DNA of 64,000 bases from Acidimicrobiia bacterium. Lineage in GTDB: Bacteria; Acidobacteriota; Vicinamibacteria; Vicinamibacterales; UBA2999. Positions within the stretch are counted from its first letter, which is position 1. Each line of letters opens with the position of its first letter. Location of the stretch: assembly GCA_016871275.1 (NCBI GenBank), contig VFZG01000001.1, positions 167,812-231,811 of the forward strand, written 5' to 3'. A program made the position numbers and the translations under genes. The notes below the pieces were generated by a model. That model was not told where the DNA came from. It worked only from the letters and a program-made list of their open reading frames with translations, and did no database searches. Shown here in pieces: positions 54,244 through 63,731 of the stretch.

Positions 54244-55232
54244 AACAGCCCTTCATTCCGGTACCAGTCGGCGGTCCGCTTGATGCCCTCTTCGAGGTCG
54301 ACTTTCGGAGTGAAACCGAGTTGCTGACGCGCGCGGCTGTTATCGAACGCGCGGCTCTTGGTGTAGAAGTCCACGCGCCGCCGATAGATGGGCGGCTCAA
54401 TCCGCAGCGGCACGCAGATCAGCTCGCACAGTAACCCGGCGGTCCAGAACGGCCACACCGGCAGATGCACGCGCGGCGGCGCGACCTGCAGTTCCTTCGC
54501 CACCATCCCCACCAGTTGCTCGAGCGTGGTGTAGCGGGGACCGGCCAGCAGGTAGGTGCGTCCTTTCGCGCCCGGCACCGTTCCACACAGTCGAAAGCCT
54601 TCGACCAGGTCGTCGATGAACGTCAGGTGATAGAACGCCTGCCCGTTGCCGATCATCGGAAACCGGCCGCGGGCAAGGCCCCTGAACATGGTGAGGAACC
54701 GTCGATCGCCCGGACCATAAATGCCGATGGGCCGGGCCACGACCACGTCGAGGCCGCACTGATCGCCGAAGCGGCGCGCGAGTTGCTCGGCCTCGAGCTT
54801 GGTGTCCTGATACACATCGCCGGGATTGAACGGCGCATCCTCGTTCGCGGGCGGGTGCGCAATGTGACCGTGCACCCCACCCGTACTGCAGTGCACGACC
54901 CGGCGAACGCCGGCCGCCATCGACGCCTCGAGGAGGTGCTTCGTGCCATCCACGTTGATCGTACGGTACGCGGCGTCCGGTTGGCCTGCTTCACGATACG
55001 TCGCAGCAATGTGGTAGACCACGTCCACGCCGTCGACCGCGCGCTGCAGCGACGCCGGGTCGCCCAGATCGCCCTCGAACGCGACGATGCCCTTGCCGGG
55101 CAGCGGGGAGGCGTCGAATCGTGCGCGGCTGCTCGGGCGCACCAGCGCCCGCACAAGGTCGCCGCAATTCCTCAAATGTTGTGCGAGATGTCCACCGGTG
55201 AAGCCGGTCGCCCCGGTGACCAGAACCGTCAC
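54240..55232 (-). CDS. NAD-dependent epimerase (HpnA-like)
   Basis: A 330-aa atypical short-chain dehydrogenase with VLVTGATGFTGGHLA, catalytic CSTGGVHG and DVYQDTKLEAE (YxxxK), and a proline-containing GPGDRRFL. It lies between two glycosyltransferase genes with overlapping ends, so it probably modifies a sugar or lipid precursor for them. Confidence 0.87.
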   Translation of the reverse strand: MTVLVTGATGFTGGHLAQHLRNCGDLVRALVRPSSRARFDASPLPGKGIVAFEGDLGDPASLQRAVDGVDVVYHIAATYREAGQPDAAYRTINVDGTKHLLEASMAAGVRRVVHCSTGGVHGHIAHPPANEDAPFNPGDVYQDTKLEAEQLARRFGDQCGLDVVVARPIGIYGPGDRRFLTMFRGLARGRFPMIGNGQAFYHLTFIDDLVEGFRLCGTVPGAKGRTYLLAGPRYTTLEQLVGMVAKELQVAPPRVHLPVWPFWTAGLLCELICVPLRIEPPIYRRRVDFYTKSRAFDNSRARQQLGFTPKVDLEEGIKRTADWYRNEGLL

Positions 55233-56464
55233 TGTCGAGCGAACTCCTTCGAATTGGAGGCCGGTGGGGCTGGGACGGCTGGTGACAGGGGTGGGCCTCC
55301 CGCCAGGCGCCGGTAGGCTTCCGCGGTCCGACGGAGATACGACTCGCGCGAGTATCGCTCCCCGGCAATCGCCAGGGCCGCGGCCGACAAGCGGGCGCGT
55401 TCTTCAGGGCGATCCAATAGCTCCAGGATCGCCTCCGCAAATGGCTCCGGGCTGGGATCGACCAGCCTTGAGAACTCCGGCTTGAGGACCTGGGTGTGGG
55501 TCAGCAGGTTGGTTGCGACGATCGGCTTGCCCGATCGGAGGTATGAGTAGACCTTCAACGGCGTGTTCGTACCGCGAATGCGCGGCGACACCAGCAGGTC
55601 GGCCGCCTGGACGAACCCGGGAATCTCTTTCGCCGGCTGCTGTCCGGTGAACACCATCACGCTGTCGGCTCCCACGCTCCTGGCGCGCGCCTTCGCCTGC
55701 TCCACTTGCGCCGGCTCGCCGCCGACCACCAGCACGCGGGCATCGGGACGGCGTTTCGCCAGAATCGCCACGGCGTCGATCAGCATGTCGACGCCCTGGT
55801 ACGCCTCGAACGTGCCGGTGTAGAGCGCCAGCGGCGCTGCGGCCGGAATCGCCCACGTGTCGCGGATGTCGCGCGGCGATCGGGTTGGGGGATCGTCCAC
55901 GTCGCCGCCCATCACGTTCTCGATCAGCAGCGATCGCTCCGCGACGCCCATGCCAGCTACGGTGTCCTGCAACTCCTGACAAATGGTGATCACGACGTCC
56001 GACTTGTGGACCATCTGATCTTCCATCCAGTTGAACACGCCTCGCAGGGCCGCGGACTTGCTGTACTTGAAGTTGCCGAGCTGCTGCGGCAGGCTGGAGT
56101 GCATGTCGTAGAGGTGCGGAATGCGCAGCCACTTCGCCAGCCACACGCCCACCAGTCCCATCTCTTCGTGCGAGTGAATCGCATCGTAGCTGTCCGCCAT
56201 GACGCGGCGCGCAATGGTCGGCAGCATCAACGCATCCAGCACGATCTTGGTGAACGACGGACCAATGCGGACCTTGCGCACGAAGGGCGGACGAAGACTG
56301 CGGAAAATGCGGAGATTCGGCAGCTCGACGTCACGGCCGATCGGATACGTGACCAGGTCCACGTGGTGGCCGAGCTCGCCGAGCGCCTTGATGCGGTGGT
56401 ACTCGCTGAAGGGGGTGCCGCGCGGCTCGAAAAACGGCTCCGGCGCGAGCATCAGGATGCGCAC
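55229..56464 (-). CDS. Family 4 glycosyltransferase
   Basis: A 411-aa GT-B transferase starting with GTG at 56464 (MRILMLAPEPFFEPRGTPFSE, a start typical of this subgroup). It has HSHEEMGLVG, YTGTFEAYQGVDM, and the donor region SPRIRGTNTPLKVYSYLRSG. It begins the minus-strand unit that runs to 50028. A perfect TATAAT ends six bases before the start codon, so the transcript may be leaderless. Confidence 0.88.
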   Translation of the reverse strand: MRILMLAPEPFFEPRGTPFSEYHRIKALGELGHHVDLVTYPIGRDVELPNLRIFRSLRPPFVRKVRIGPSFTKIVLDALMLPTIARRVMADSYDAIHSHEEMGLVGVWLAKWLRIPHLYDMHSSLPQQLGNFKYSKSAALRGVFNWMEDQMVHKSDVVITICQELQDTVAGMGVAERSLLIENVMGGDVDDPPTRSPRDIRDTWAIPAAAPLALYTGTFEAYQGVDMLIDAVAILAKRRPDARVLVVGGEPAQVEQAKARARSVGADSVMVFTGQQPAKEIPGFVQAADLLVSPRIRGTNTPLKVYSYLRSGKPIVATNLLTHTQVLKPEFSRLVDPSPEPFAEAILELLDRPEERARLSAAALAIAGERYSRESYLRRTAEAYRRLAGGPPLSPAVPAPPASNSKEFARQ

Positions 56465-56469
56465 GGCTC

Positions 56470-56475
56470 ATTATA
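56470..56475 (-). promoter_or_regulatory. Perfect -10 box of the 56464-50028 operon
   Basis: TATAAT on the minus strand sits six bases before the GTG start. The expected start of transcription is at the start codon itself. Confidence 0.5.
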
Positions 56476-56480
56476 TCTAG

Positions 56481-56507
56481 TTGAGCCTGCGGAAGTTAGG
56501 TTACAAT
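56481..56507 (+). promoter_or_regulatory. Promoter of the AglD-like gene
   Basis: TTGAGC (56481-56486) and TACAAT (56502-56507), spacing 15, lie 33 bases before the chosen start. It is divergent with the box at 56470-56475. Confidence 0.4.
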
Positions 56508-56539
56508 CCGCACCTCAACCACACGAGAGCCGTCCACTC

Positions 56540-57466
56540 TTGCTGAAAGTGTTCGCACGCCTCGGCATCAGCGCCGCCCTGCTGTATTTCGTGCTGCGCT
56601 CGATCGATCTTTCCGCGTTTCTGGAGCGCGTGAAGTCGATGAATCCTGCCTGGATGGCGCTCGCCCTCGCGGCCTACGCCGCGACGCAATCCGTGTCGGT
56701 CTGGCGGTGGCGGCGCCTCTTGAGCGCGCAGCACGTCGACGTCGACAAGCGACGGCTGACCGAGTCCATCTGGGTCAGCCTCTTCTTCAACAACTTCCTG
56801 CCCAGCAACATCGGGGGTGACGTCGTTCGTATCGCCGATACCGCGCCGGCGGCCGGATCGAAGACGCTCGCGACCACAGTCGTGCTGGTCGATCGCGTGA
56901 TCGGCCTCGCGGCGCTGGTGGTGGTGGCCGCCACCGGCGCGTTTACCGCTCAACTGTTCGGAGTCCACATTCCTGGGGCACGCTGGCTCTGGCTCGCATC
57001 GGGCCTCGGAGCCGTCGCGGCGATTTCTGTAATCACGATCCCCACAATCGTGGGGCATGCGTTGTCGCCGGTGCGGGCCTTGAACAAGCCGTGGCTCACC
57101 GAACGCGCGCAACGCCTCGAAGACGCCGTGATTCGTTTCAGAAATGCTCCGGGTGCGGTGCTCGGCGCCTTCGGTGGAGCGCTCGTCGTTCAGCTCACGA
57201 TCGTGGCCTTTTATTTGCTGACGGCGGAAGGCCTCTCAGTACCTTTGCCAGTCTTCCTGGGCGCGGTGCTCATCCCGGTGAGCCTCGTGGTCCAGATGGC
57301 GCCGGTCTCGATCAACGGGTTCGGCGTGCGCGAAGCAGTCTTCGCGTTCTTCTTTCGTCGGTTCGGGCTTCCGGTCGATGCGGCGGTGGCACTCTCCCTC
57401 GTGTCAACCGGCATGGTCATGGGGCTCTCGCTGGTGGGCGGCGTCATGTTCCTGAGGAGGCGTTGA
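56540..57466 (+). CDS. Lysylphosphatidylglycerol synthase transmembrane-region (AglD-like) protein
   Basis: A 308-aa integral membrane protein of the LPG_synthase_TM/UPF0104 group with about eight helices. Motifs: SMNPAWMALALAAYAA, SVWRWRRLLSAQ, FFNNFLPSNIGGDVVRI and NGFGVREAVF. The last two are the family's most conserved. Family members flank glycan clusters and are suspected of lipid-linked or phospholipid-linked sugar steps. It has no soluble synthase domain. The start is TTG 56540; GTG 56549 is possible. Confidence 0.83.
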   Translation: MLKVFARLGISAALLYFVLRSIDLSAFLERVKSMNPAWMALALAAYAATQSVSVWRWRRLLSAQHVDVDKRRLTESIWVSLFFNNFLPSNIGGDVVRIADTAPAAGSKTLATTVVLVDRVIGLAALVVVAATGAFTAQLFGVHIPGARWLWLASGLGAVAAISVITIPTIVGHALSPVRALNKPWLTERAQRLEDAVIRFRNAPGAVLGAFGGALVVQLTIVAFYLLTAEGLSVPLPVFLGAVLIPVSLVVQMAPVSINGFGVREAVFAFFFRRFGLPVDAAVALSLVSTGMVMGLSLVGGVMFLRRR

Positions 57467-57518
57467 GCCGCTGAGAGGCACCCATGGTGCCGGGGTGTAA
57501 AGAAATGAGCACTATTGG

Positions 57519-57532
57519 CCGATACGTATCGG
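57519..57532. promoter_or_regulatory. Perfect 14-bp palindrome upstream of the FN3 lipoprotein gene
   Basis: CCGATACGTATCGG lies 16 bases before the ATG at 57549. It could be an operator or a hairpin at the start of the message. Confidence 0.45.
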
Positions 57533-57548
57533 TTGAGGGAATCCAGTA

Positions 57549-58757
57549 ATGTCAAGACTCTCTGTACGAGGGCTAACTACCCTTGTTACAATAACTTGCC
57601 TGGTTGGCTGCGAGGCCGCCAAGAGCGCAAATCCGACGGCGCCATCGGTGGCGGGACCCATTCCTGGGGTGAACATCACCGCACCCATCCTGCTCGAACC
57701 GCTTGCCGGCTCGACGCTGGTGTTTACCGGTCAACCCCAGACCTTATTAATCGAGAACGCCGGATCGAGCGGGGTGCGGACGCTGTTCCTCGAGCTCCAG
57801 GTCAGCACGGATCAGGGCTTCCAGCGGATCGTGTATCAGGCCGATCGCATCAGCCTCGGCAGCAACGGCCGCACCACGCACGTGCTCACCTCGCCGCTGG
57901 GTGCTGGCTACTCCTACTACTGGCGTACGCGCGCGGTTGACGGTGCGAACACCGGGCCGTACTCGGCCACGGCCAGCTTCCGCGTGGTGCCGCCCACGGT
58001 CATCGACCCACCCATCGCGGTGTCGCCCTCGGGCAAGCTGAACACCAACCGGCCGGAATTTCGCGTCACCAACGGCACCATTTCGGGCACGACCGGCGTC
58101 GCTTATCGCTTCGACCTGTCGACGAATGCGAACTTCAGCAGCCTCGTCGCGATTGTGACGGTGCCGGTCAACGGCAGCGGCTCAACGACCATGACCGTGG
58201 GCGAGCTGCCGTACAACACGACCTACTACTGGCGCGTGCGCGGGAGCGACGGCGCCACGGAGTCGAATTACTCGAACACGCTGTCCTTTACGACGGCGGA
58301 TCCTCCGGCGCCGCCCGTGCCCACGCCTGGAGGTGGCGGCCCCATTGTCGGCGTGCCGCTCGGCCCCGGCGGTCGAGCACCGGCCGGTGGGGGTGTTCCG
58401 AGTTACGGCCCGAGCATTGTGCAGGCGGTGGCGCGCGCCTACCCGGCCGCACTCGCCAACTCCTGCCAGGAGCGGGGCGGCAGCTGGCAGTTCATGGACC
58501 TGGTGGTGGATGCCCTGCGGACCTACGACACACGGTGGGGCTACAACGGCAAGCGGGGCAACGCCAACGACCCGTCGCACGACGTGGTCGCGTATAACTA
58601 CGGGAGTGGTCCGGATCTCCACTCGACGACCGTCTACATCATCGACATCATCGGCGGACACTGCGGCTCGAACCCGGTGCCGGGGTGGATTGACGTCACC
58701 GCGGCAACCGCCGCCGGCGGATCCATCGGACGCTGGATCAGCCGTGGGCGCTTCTAA
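57549..58757 (+). CDS. Lipoprotein with two FN3-like domains and DTRWGYNGK C-terminal domain (family member B)
   Basis: A 402-aa exported lipoprotein (lipobox LVGC, Cys21). Two fibronectin-III-like domains (about 45-150 and 155-250, each ending YYWRTRAVDG or YYWRVRGSDG), a Gly/Pro linker and the C-terminal domain shared with member A: DTRWGYNGK, AYNYGSGPDLHS, IIDIIGGHCG and a final RGRF. It stands between the AglD-like gene and the methyltransferase. A GCTAGCRG array follows its stop. Confidence 0.8.
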   Translation: MSRLSVRGLTTLVTITCLVGCEAAKSANPTAPSVAGPIPGVNITAPILLEPLAGSTLVFTGQPQTLLIENAGSSGVRTLFLELQVSTDQGFQRIVYQADRISLGSNGRTTHVLTSPLGAGYSYYWRTRAVDGANTGPYSATASFRVVPPTVIDPPIAVSPSGKLNTNRPEFRVTNGTISGTTGVAYRFDLSTNANFSSLVAIVTVPVNGSGSTTMTVGELPYNTTYYWRVRGSDGATESNYSNTLSFTTADPPAPPVPTPGGGGPIVGVPLGPGGRAPAGGGVPSYGPSIVQAVARAYPAALANSCQERGGSWQFMDLVVDALRTYDTRWGYNGKRGNANDPSHDVVAYNYGSGPDLHSTTVYIIDIIGGHCGSNPVPGWIDVTAATAAGGSIGRWISRGRF

Positions 58758-58760
58758 GGG

Positions 58761-58816
58761 GCTAGCAGGCTATCGGGCTAGCGGGCTAGCGGGCTGGCAG
58801 GCTAGCGGGCCGTCAG
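58761..58816. repeat. Seven-unit array of the 8-bp repeat GCTAGCRG
   Basis: Units gctagcag, gctatcgg, gctagcgg, gctagcgg, gctggcag, gctagcgg, gccgtcag. It lies between two convergent genes, and the last unit contains the TGA stop (58815-58813) of the methyltransferase. Confidence 0.9.
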
Positions 58817-60090
58817 GGCTTCGTCGCAATCGCGGCGAAGTCCTGATACGAGAACATCCGGTCGTTGAGGCAATCGACGTTGCTGTTGAACGACGACACC
58901 AGCTCCGTCAGCTGATCCGGGGCCGCATCGCCAAAGTGCTCGGGCAGGGGTCTCACTTTCCGCAACCGCCCGTCTGGCGCGATCGGAGACCGATACACAA
59001 TCTCCACGGTTGAAAACCCGTTGGCCTGCAGCAGGTACTGCAGCGTGTCAGGGTGAATCGGCTTCACGTGCGTCAGGTCGCGGACGAAGCTCTCGAAGAA
59101 GGCGACCCAGCAGGACGGGTTGATGGTCTCGAGAATCACCCTGCCGCCCGGCCGCACTTTGTCGAACGCCAGCGCCAGCAGTTGGCTGAGGTAGGCCGGC
59201 TGCAGATGTTCAATGACCTGCACGGCAATGACGCCGCCAAGTGACTCGTCCGGAAGTCCTCGCAGATACGACAACGCGTCGCCGGCGGTGGCATGCAGTC
59301 CACGAGAGCGGCAGACTTCGACCATCTCCGGGTTGAGGTCGAGCCCCTGGCCGCTGATGCCCTGTTGACGCAGCAGATCCAGAAACTCGCCCCGCCCGCA
59401 GCCAATGTCGAGCACGCTCGATTGGTCCGCGAAGTACGGAAGGTAGTCTTTCAGTCGCGCGCGAATCACCTCTTCCGAACCGCGAAAGCGATCTTCAAAC
59501 CCCACGTACTGGAATTCATCGGGACCGGCGGGTGCGGCGGGGTGCGCTGGCTCGGCGGACGAGGCCGTTGAGAGCGACGGACGCCGTTCGACTGCCCTCT
59601 TCGCCAGCATCGCCGTGCGCTGCGCGACGTCGGTGACCGAGCGCAGCTGCGCGACGGCATCATCAATCTCACGATAGTGCGTGTCGGCGAGCGGCGTGAT
59701 GGTCTGCAGGAACTGGACGAGCCGCGACTCGAAGGTCACGAGCGCATCGAATCCGGCGCTTAGCGCCGGCAGGGCGCGCTCGAGCGCGAGCTGGGCATCG
59801 CGATGCGCGGCGACGTTGCGATTGAGATGTTCAACGACCGCCGCGTTGAACGCCATCTGCTGCTGCAGGACCGCCGTCACATCGGCGGCGCTCCTTCCCT
59901 CTCCGAGGATCTGCCAGGTATCGTTGACCTTCGGCAGCAGCGCTTCGTCGTAGGCCGGCGGCGCGGCCGGAAGGTCGGGGGCGGATTGAATCGCGCGATC
60001 GAGCAGGCTCAGGGCTTCGTTGTAACGGCGGTGCGCCTCGCGCCGCTCGGCCAGCAGCCGCTTGAGTAAGGTCTCCTGCCCGTCAGTCAT
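58813..60090 (-). CDS. SAM-dependent methyltransferase with an N-terminal coiled coil
   Basis: A 425-aa class I methyltransferase. The N-terminal half is helical and coiled-coil. The catalytic domain (about 215-370) has VLDIGCGRGEFLDLL for SAM, GLDLNPEMVEVC and the VIEHL and GGRVILETINP motifs. The arrangement resembles O-antigen chain-capping methyltransferases of the WbdD kind, without a kinase domain. It may methylate the glycan made by this cluster, which is inference. Confidence 0.85.
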   Translation of the reverse strand: MTDGQETLLKRLLAERREAHRRYNEALSLLDRAIQSAPDLPAAPPAYDEALLPKVNDTWQILGEGRSAADVTAVLQQQMAFNAAVVEHLNRNVAAHRDAQLALERALPALSAGFDALVTFESRLVQFLQTITPLADTHYREIDDAVAQLRSVTDVAQRTAMLAKRAVERRPSLSTASSAEPAHPAAPAGPDEFQYVGFEDRFRGSEEVIRARLKDYLPYFADQSSVLDIGCGRGEFLDLLRQQGISGQGLDLNPEMVEVCRSRGLHATAGDALSYLRGLPDESLGGVIAVQVIEHLQPAYLSQLLALAFDKVRPGGRVILETINPSCWVAFFESFVRDLTHVKPIHPDTLQYLLQANGFSTVEIVYRSPIAPDGRLRKVRPLPEHFGDAAPDQLTELVSSFNSNVDCLNDRMFSYQDFAAIATKP

Positions 60091-60128
60091 GCGGTATCAC
60101 CGACGATAGCATGGGCGAAGGCGGGCCA

Positions 60129-62747
60129 TCACTGAATGGCGATCCACGCCGCCAGCTCGCGCACGTCGCGATTGCCCGGCTCACGCTCGAATGGCCGGAA
60201 GCCGGCGCCTGAACGAACACGCACGGTCCACGTATTGGCGTCGGCCGGCGGCAGGACCACGTCCTGCTTCGCCCCCGGCTCCAGCGAGACGGACCTTTCC
60301 CATCCGCCGGTCGACAGCCGAATCGTCGTCGGCACGGCGCCGGCCGTGATCGAGATCGGCAGTCCCGCCAGACGAGTCGCGTCATTGGTATCGATAACCA
60401 CCGTCGTCGAGCCGTTGGCGCGCGTCCAGAAGCCATCCGGTTCGAGGTACGCCCAGTCATCGAAGACGAACACGCGCGCGTGTCCGTAGCGCGCGGCTCG
60501 CAGCGCGTTGCCTTCGACCGCGGGAACGGCGGGTCGCACCGGCCGCAACGTCAACTGCGGCTGGCCTGCCCCGACGTCTCCCCGGGCTGTCAAATTCAGC
60601 GTCTGCACGGCAACCGGCAACCGCAACAGGAACGGCGCTCGCCCGTCACGCAGATCGTCGAGCAGTGGCGCCTCGATGGGCGGATCGTTGCGGCCAATGA
60701 ACATGGCCAGCGGCACCGGCGACGCGGGCGGCGTGGTCACCCGCACTTCGTAATCGCCGGCCGGTACGCGATTCAAACGCACAGCGGGAGTGACCATGTC
60801 AATGGACATGGCGGCCAGGAACTCGTCGGCGGCCAGTGACCGTCGTGTCTGCAGGTCGACCAGCGTCTCATGCAGCCAGGGCCGGTACGCCCCGACCGCT
60901 GCCAGCCTGGAACGATCAGGGGTGGTCATCACCGCGCCATGGAATGCACCCACAACACCAACGGCCGTCGTCGTTGCGATCGCGAACGCGAGTGCGCTGA
61001 CGGTCCACGCTACTGGGGGCTGGCCCCAAATGTCGTACGTCTTTTGGGGCCAGCCCCTGAAAGCAGCCGGCAGCACGGCCGTGGCAAGGAGTGCGAGCCA
61101 CAGAGCCGCATCGCGGATCGCAACCGTGCCACCATCTCGATGCACGCTGGGCAGACCGAGCGGCAGATCGATGATCGACGACAGCCACATCAGCGTCCCG
61201 TCGGTCGTGCCGCGACTGTTGACAATCAGCCGACCGCCCTCGACCAGCGCGCGCGGCAGGATCAGCGCCACGCTGATGACGAGCAGGATCGCGACGCCGG
61301 TGCTGCGGTGCGCCTTCCAGAACACCGCGATCGGCAGCGCGGCGAGCGGCAGCACCGACACCAGGAATCGCGCCGGCGCCGCGGAGCCTGCCCACCACAT
61401 GGCGTATGACGCCACCGTGATCGCGTATGGAATCACGATCATTGCCAGCTCGAACGTCAGCCGCGGTTGCTGCCTGAACATCAGCACGCTACCGGCGACA
61501 GCCACCACCAGAACGGGAGCGGTGATCAGCAGGCCGAACTGCTGATCGACCAGCAGACCGACCAGGCCGCGCAGCACATACGACGCCGACGTGCTGGTGT
61601 CGGGGCCGTAGGGGGCCGCTGGATTGGGGCTGCCCCAGATCAGGTAGAAAAAGGCCAACCACCCCGCTCCAGCTACGACAGGTACCGCGAGAAGCGCTGC
61701 GATTCTCCCCATCGCCCGCGGGCGGCCCGCGAGGCGGATCACCAGGATCACGCCGAGGACACCGGCGATGACAGCCAGTCTCGTATGGAGCCACGGCAGC
61801 AGCGCGAGCGCGGCGCCAACCGCGAGGAGCCGGCGAGTTGAGGGTTCGCGGCCGTCTGCGACCTCCAGCAGCAGCCACACGCCGCACAAGACGCAGAATC
61901 CGCCAATCACTTCGGGATAGATCGTGAAGGTATGAAAGAAGTACGGCGCCGTCAGGAAGACGGCCGCCGTGCCCGCCCAGGCGCCGGCGGCACTGGACGA
62001 GAGGCGGAACGCCACCCGCCACGTCACCATCGCCGACAGTGCGGCAATCAGCGCAATGGTGAAGACCGCCCCGACGTAGCCCGCGACCGCAAACGCCGGA
62101 AGAACGACAGCGGAGACACCCGGGGCGTGTATCGAATAGATCTCGCCGCCCATCGAGCGCTTCAGGAAATGCGGCTCGAGGCGGCCGGGAAAGTAGTCCA
62201 GGTAATCACCGGCCGCATAGTTGTTCTCAATACGCAGGTCGGCGTCCTGGAGCAGGCTTTGGGTCGCGGCGAGATAGTGCGGCTCGTCGCCGCCGGGAAT
62301 CACACCCCGCACCTGGCTGAAGACCGCAAGCGACGTGATGAGTACGATCGCAGCGGCCGCCAACGGCGCAAGGGCCGGCGAGCCGAGTGCGCGCGGCACA
62401 GCGGCCGCAGGACGACCAGCCACCATGCCGACGACCACCGCCAGCCACACGGCGACTTCGAGGGGGCCCTGCCAGATCAGAAAGACGGATGGAACGACGC
62501 CTGGCAGATACGGCAGCCAAATCAGCAGGCTGACCGCCAGGGGCCAGGCGTGTTCGAGTCGCAGCCGGGCCAGCTGCGCGACGACCACCGCAGCGCCGCA
62601 GAGTGCGAGCAGGACTGTGAGTGAAGGAAGGGCGGCGATACGGGAGGTATCTCCGCCGGCAATCGCGAGCGTTCCGAGTGACAGCCAGATCGAAACAGCC
62701 GCCACGAGCGCCAGGACGGACGCCGCAATGCGCGAGCGCCGATCCAC
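60129..62747 (-). CDS. Large polytopic membrane protein with extracellular C-terminal domain
   Basis: From the GTG at 62747 the product is 872 aa. The first 600 residues hold about 15 transmembrane segments, with the first big loop containing GDEPHYLAATQSLLQ and NNYAAGDYLDYFPG, a GT-C-like arrangement. A soluble beta-rich domain of about 230 residues follows. Near residues 563-577 the codons come from a pair of GGGGCTGGCCCC repeats (GWPQKTYDIWGQPP), a second case of that element inside a gene. The frame upstream of 62747 overlaps the barrel gene and is not coding. Confidence 0.72.
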   Translation of the reverse strand: MDRRSRIAASVLALVAAVSIWLSLGTLAIAGGDTSRIAALPSLTVLLALCGAAVVVAQLARLRLEHAWPLAVSLLIWLPYLPGVVPSVFLIWQGPLEVAVWLAVVVGMVAGRPAAAVPRALGSPALAPLAAAAIVLITSLAVFSQVRGVIPGGDEPHYLAATQSLLQDADLRIENNYAAGDYLDYFPGRLEPHFLKRSMGGEIYSIHAPGVSAVVLPAFAVAGYVGAVFTIALIAALSAMVTWRVAFRLSSSAAGAWAGTAAVFLTAPYFFHTFTIYPEVIGGFCVLCGVWLLLEVADGREPSTRRLLAVGAALALLPWLHTRLAVIAGVLGVILVIRLAGRPRAMGRIAALLAVPVVAGAGWLAFFYLIWGSPNPAAPYGPDTSTSASYVLRGLVGLLVDQQFGLLITAPVLVVAVAGSVLMFRQQPRLTFELAMIVIPYAITVASYAMWWAGSAAPARFLVSVLPLAALPIAVFWKAHRSTGVAILLVISVALILPRALVEGGRLIVNSRGTTDGTLMWLSSIIDLPLGLPSVHRDGGTVAIRDAALWLALLATAVLPAAFRGWPQKTYDIWGQPPVAWTVSALAFAIATTTAVGVVGAFHGAVMTTPDRSRLAAVGAYRPWLHETLVDLQTRRSLAADEFLAAMSIDMVTPAVRLNRVPAGDYEVRVTTPPASPVPLAMFIGRNDPPIEAPLLDDLRDGRAPFLLRLPVAVQTLNLTARGDVGAGQPQLTLRPVRPAVPAVEGNALRAARYGHARVFVFDDWAYLEPDGFWTRANGSTTVVIDTNDATRLAGLPISITAGAVPTTIRLSTGGWERSVSLEPGAKQDVVLPPADANTWTVRVRSGAGFRPFEREPGNRDVRELAAWIAIQ
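61015..61060. repeat. Inverted pair of the GGGGCTGGCCCC repeat inside a gene
   Basis: The left arm starts GGGGGCTGGCCCCAAATGTC (61015). The right arm TTTTGGGGCCAGCCCC ends near 61058. It is in frame with the membrane protein gene. The left arm matches the reverse complement of the copy at 12993-13014 over about 25 bases. Confidence 0.8.
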
Positions 62748-62751
62748 AAGC

Positions 62752-63513
62752 CTAGAAGCGCAGGCGCCCGCCGAATCCGAACTGCAGGCCGCCGACGGTA
62801 GTCGGCTGGTCGGTCGCGAGCATCCTGATGCTGGCTTCCCCCTGCGAGTAACGGATGAATCCGCCCGCACCGACGCGGATGTTGTCGTTGGACCACACGA
62901 TGTAGGTCACGTCGGCGCCAACGTTGAAGCCGGTCACGCTCGCCTTGCGTTCCGCCACCGTGATGACACCGCCGATGTTCGTACCGGACACGCTCGCCTC
63001 GCTCTGCACCACGTTACTGATCACGTCCTGCGTGAGACGGAACAACGACGGTCCGCCGAACACCAGTGCGTCGAGCTTGTCGCTGAACGGGAAGGCCCAG
63101 CCGACGCTCAGGTGCGTGGCCGCCTCTTTGCGCCCCAGCGGCTCCGAACCTGTCAGGGTCCGCGGGCGATTGAAGAAGATGGGGCTCGGGATCGAACCGC
63201 CAATGGTGCCCGTGGTGTCGTTCTGTTCCTGGTGGTAGCCGACGCCAATCGTCAGGTTGCGCCACACGCGAAGGCCGGCGCCCACGTCAAACAGGCTGCC
63301 CGAGGTGAACCCGCTCGAGGTGGTCACCGTGGCGGTCTCCTCGTAAATGGTCGAGGTCCGGCTGTCGGCAATGGTGGTGGACCCAGATTCCACGCCCCAG
63401 CCCAGGTTGATGTAGCCACGATCCGCCCACGTGCCGGTCTGCGCCGACGCATGGCCCGCGCTCACCGCGAGTACACCACACACGATCGAAAGCACCACTC
63501 CTGATCTGTTCAT
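62752..63513 (-). CDS. Outer-membrane beta-barrel protein
   Basis: A 253-aa product starting at the ATG at 63513, preceded by AGGAAAACG as ribosome site. The signal peptide runs to about ASA-QTGT. The mature protein alternates amphipathic strands (GYINLGWGVESG, LTIGVGYHQEQ, THLSVGWAFPFSD) and ends in GGRLRF, the aromatic end typical of barrels. It is the first gene before the large membrane protein, 4 bases apart, and may form its outer-membrane counterpart; this is inference. Confidence 0.8.
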   Translation of the reverse strand: MNRSGVVLSIVCGVLAVSAGHASAQTGTWADRGYINLGWGVESGSTTIADSRTSTIYEETATVTTSSGFTSGSLFDVGAGLRVWRNLTIGVGYHQEQNDTTGTIGGSIPSPIFFNRPRTLTGSEPLGRKEAATHLSVGWAFPFSDKLDALVFGGPSLFRLTQDVISNVVQSEASVSGTNIGGVITVAERKASVTGFNVGADVTYIVWSNDNIRVGAGGFIRYSQGEASIRMLATDQPTTVGGLQFGFGGRLRF

Positions 63514-63639
63514 CGTTTTCCTTGGCTCCGAAATCGGGTCCTGGGTTGACCCAAGGAGTGCGATGGTAGCATGAGAAAAACCGCGCAGGCCCATAGATCT
63601 TAAGGCGAACTCGGAGTTGTACTCGGTTCCGTGAAATTC

Positions 63640-63648
63640 TGATACAAT
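63640..63648 (+). promoter_or_regulatory. Extended -10 box upstream of the third lipoprotein gene
   Basis: TGATACAAT at 63640-63648, about 84 bases before the ATG at 63732. A TTGTAC lies 20 bases further upstream, a poor spacing. Confidence 0.35.
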
Positions 63649-63731
63649 CCCGCTGGCTTGGTGAGCTGCAGGGGTACCCAGCCTGTTGCAGCCTCACGCA
63701 TTCCGCCGGCCACATCTTGGAGATCTGCTTG

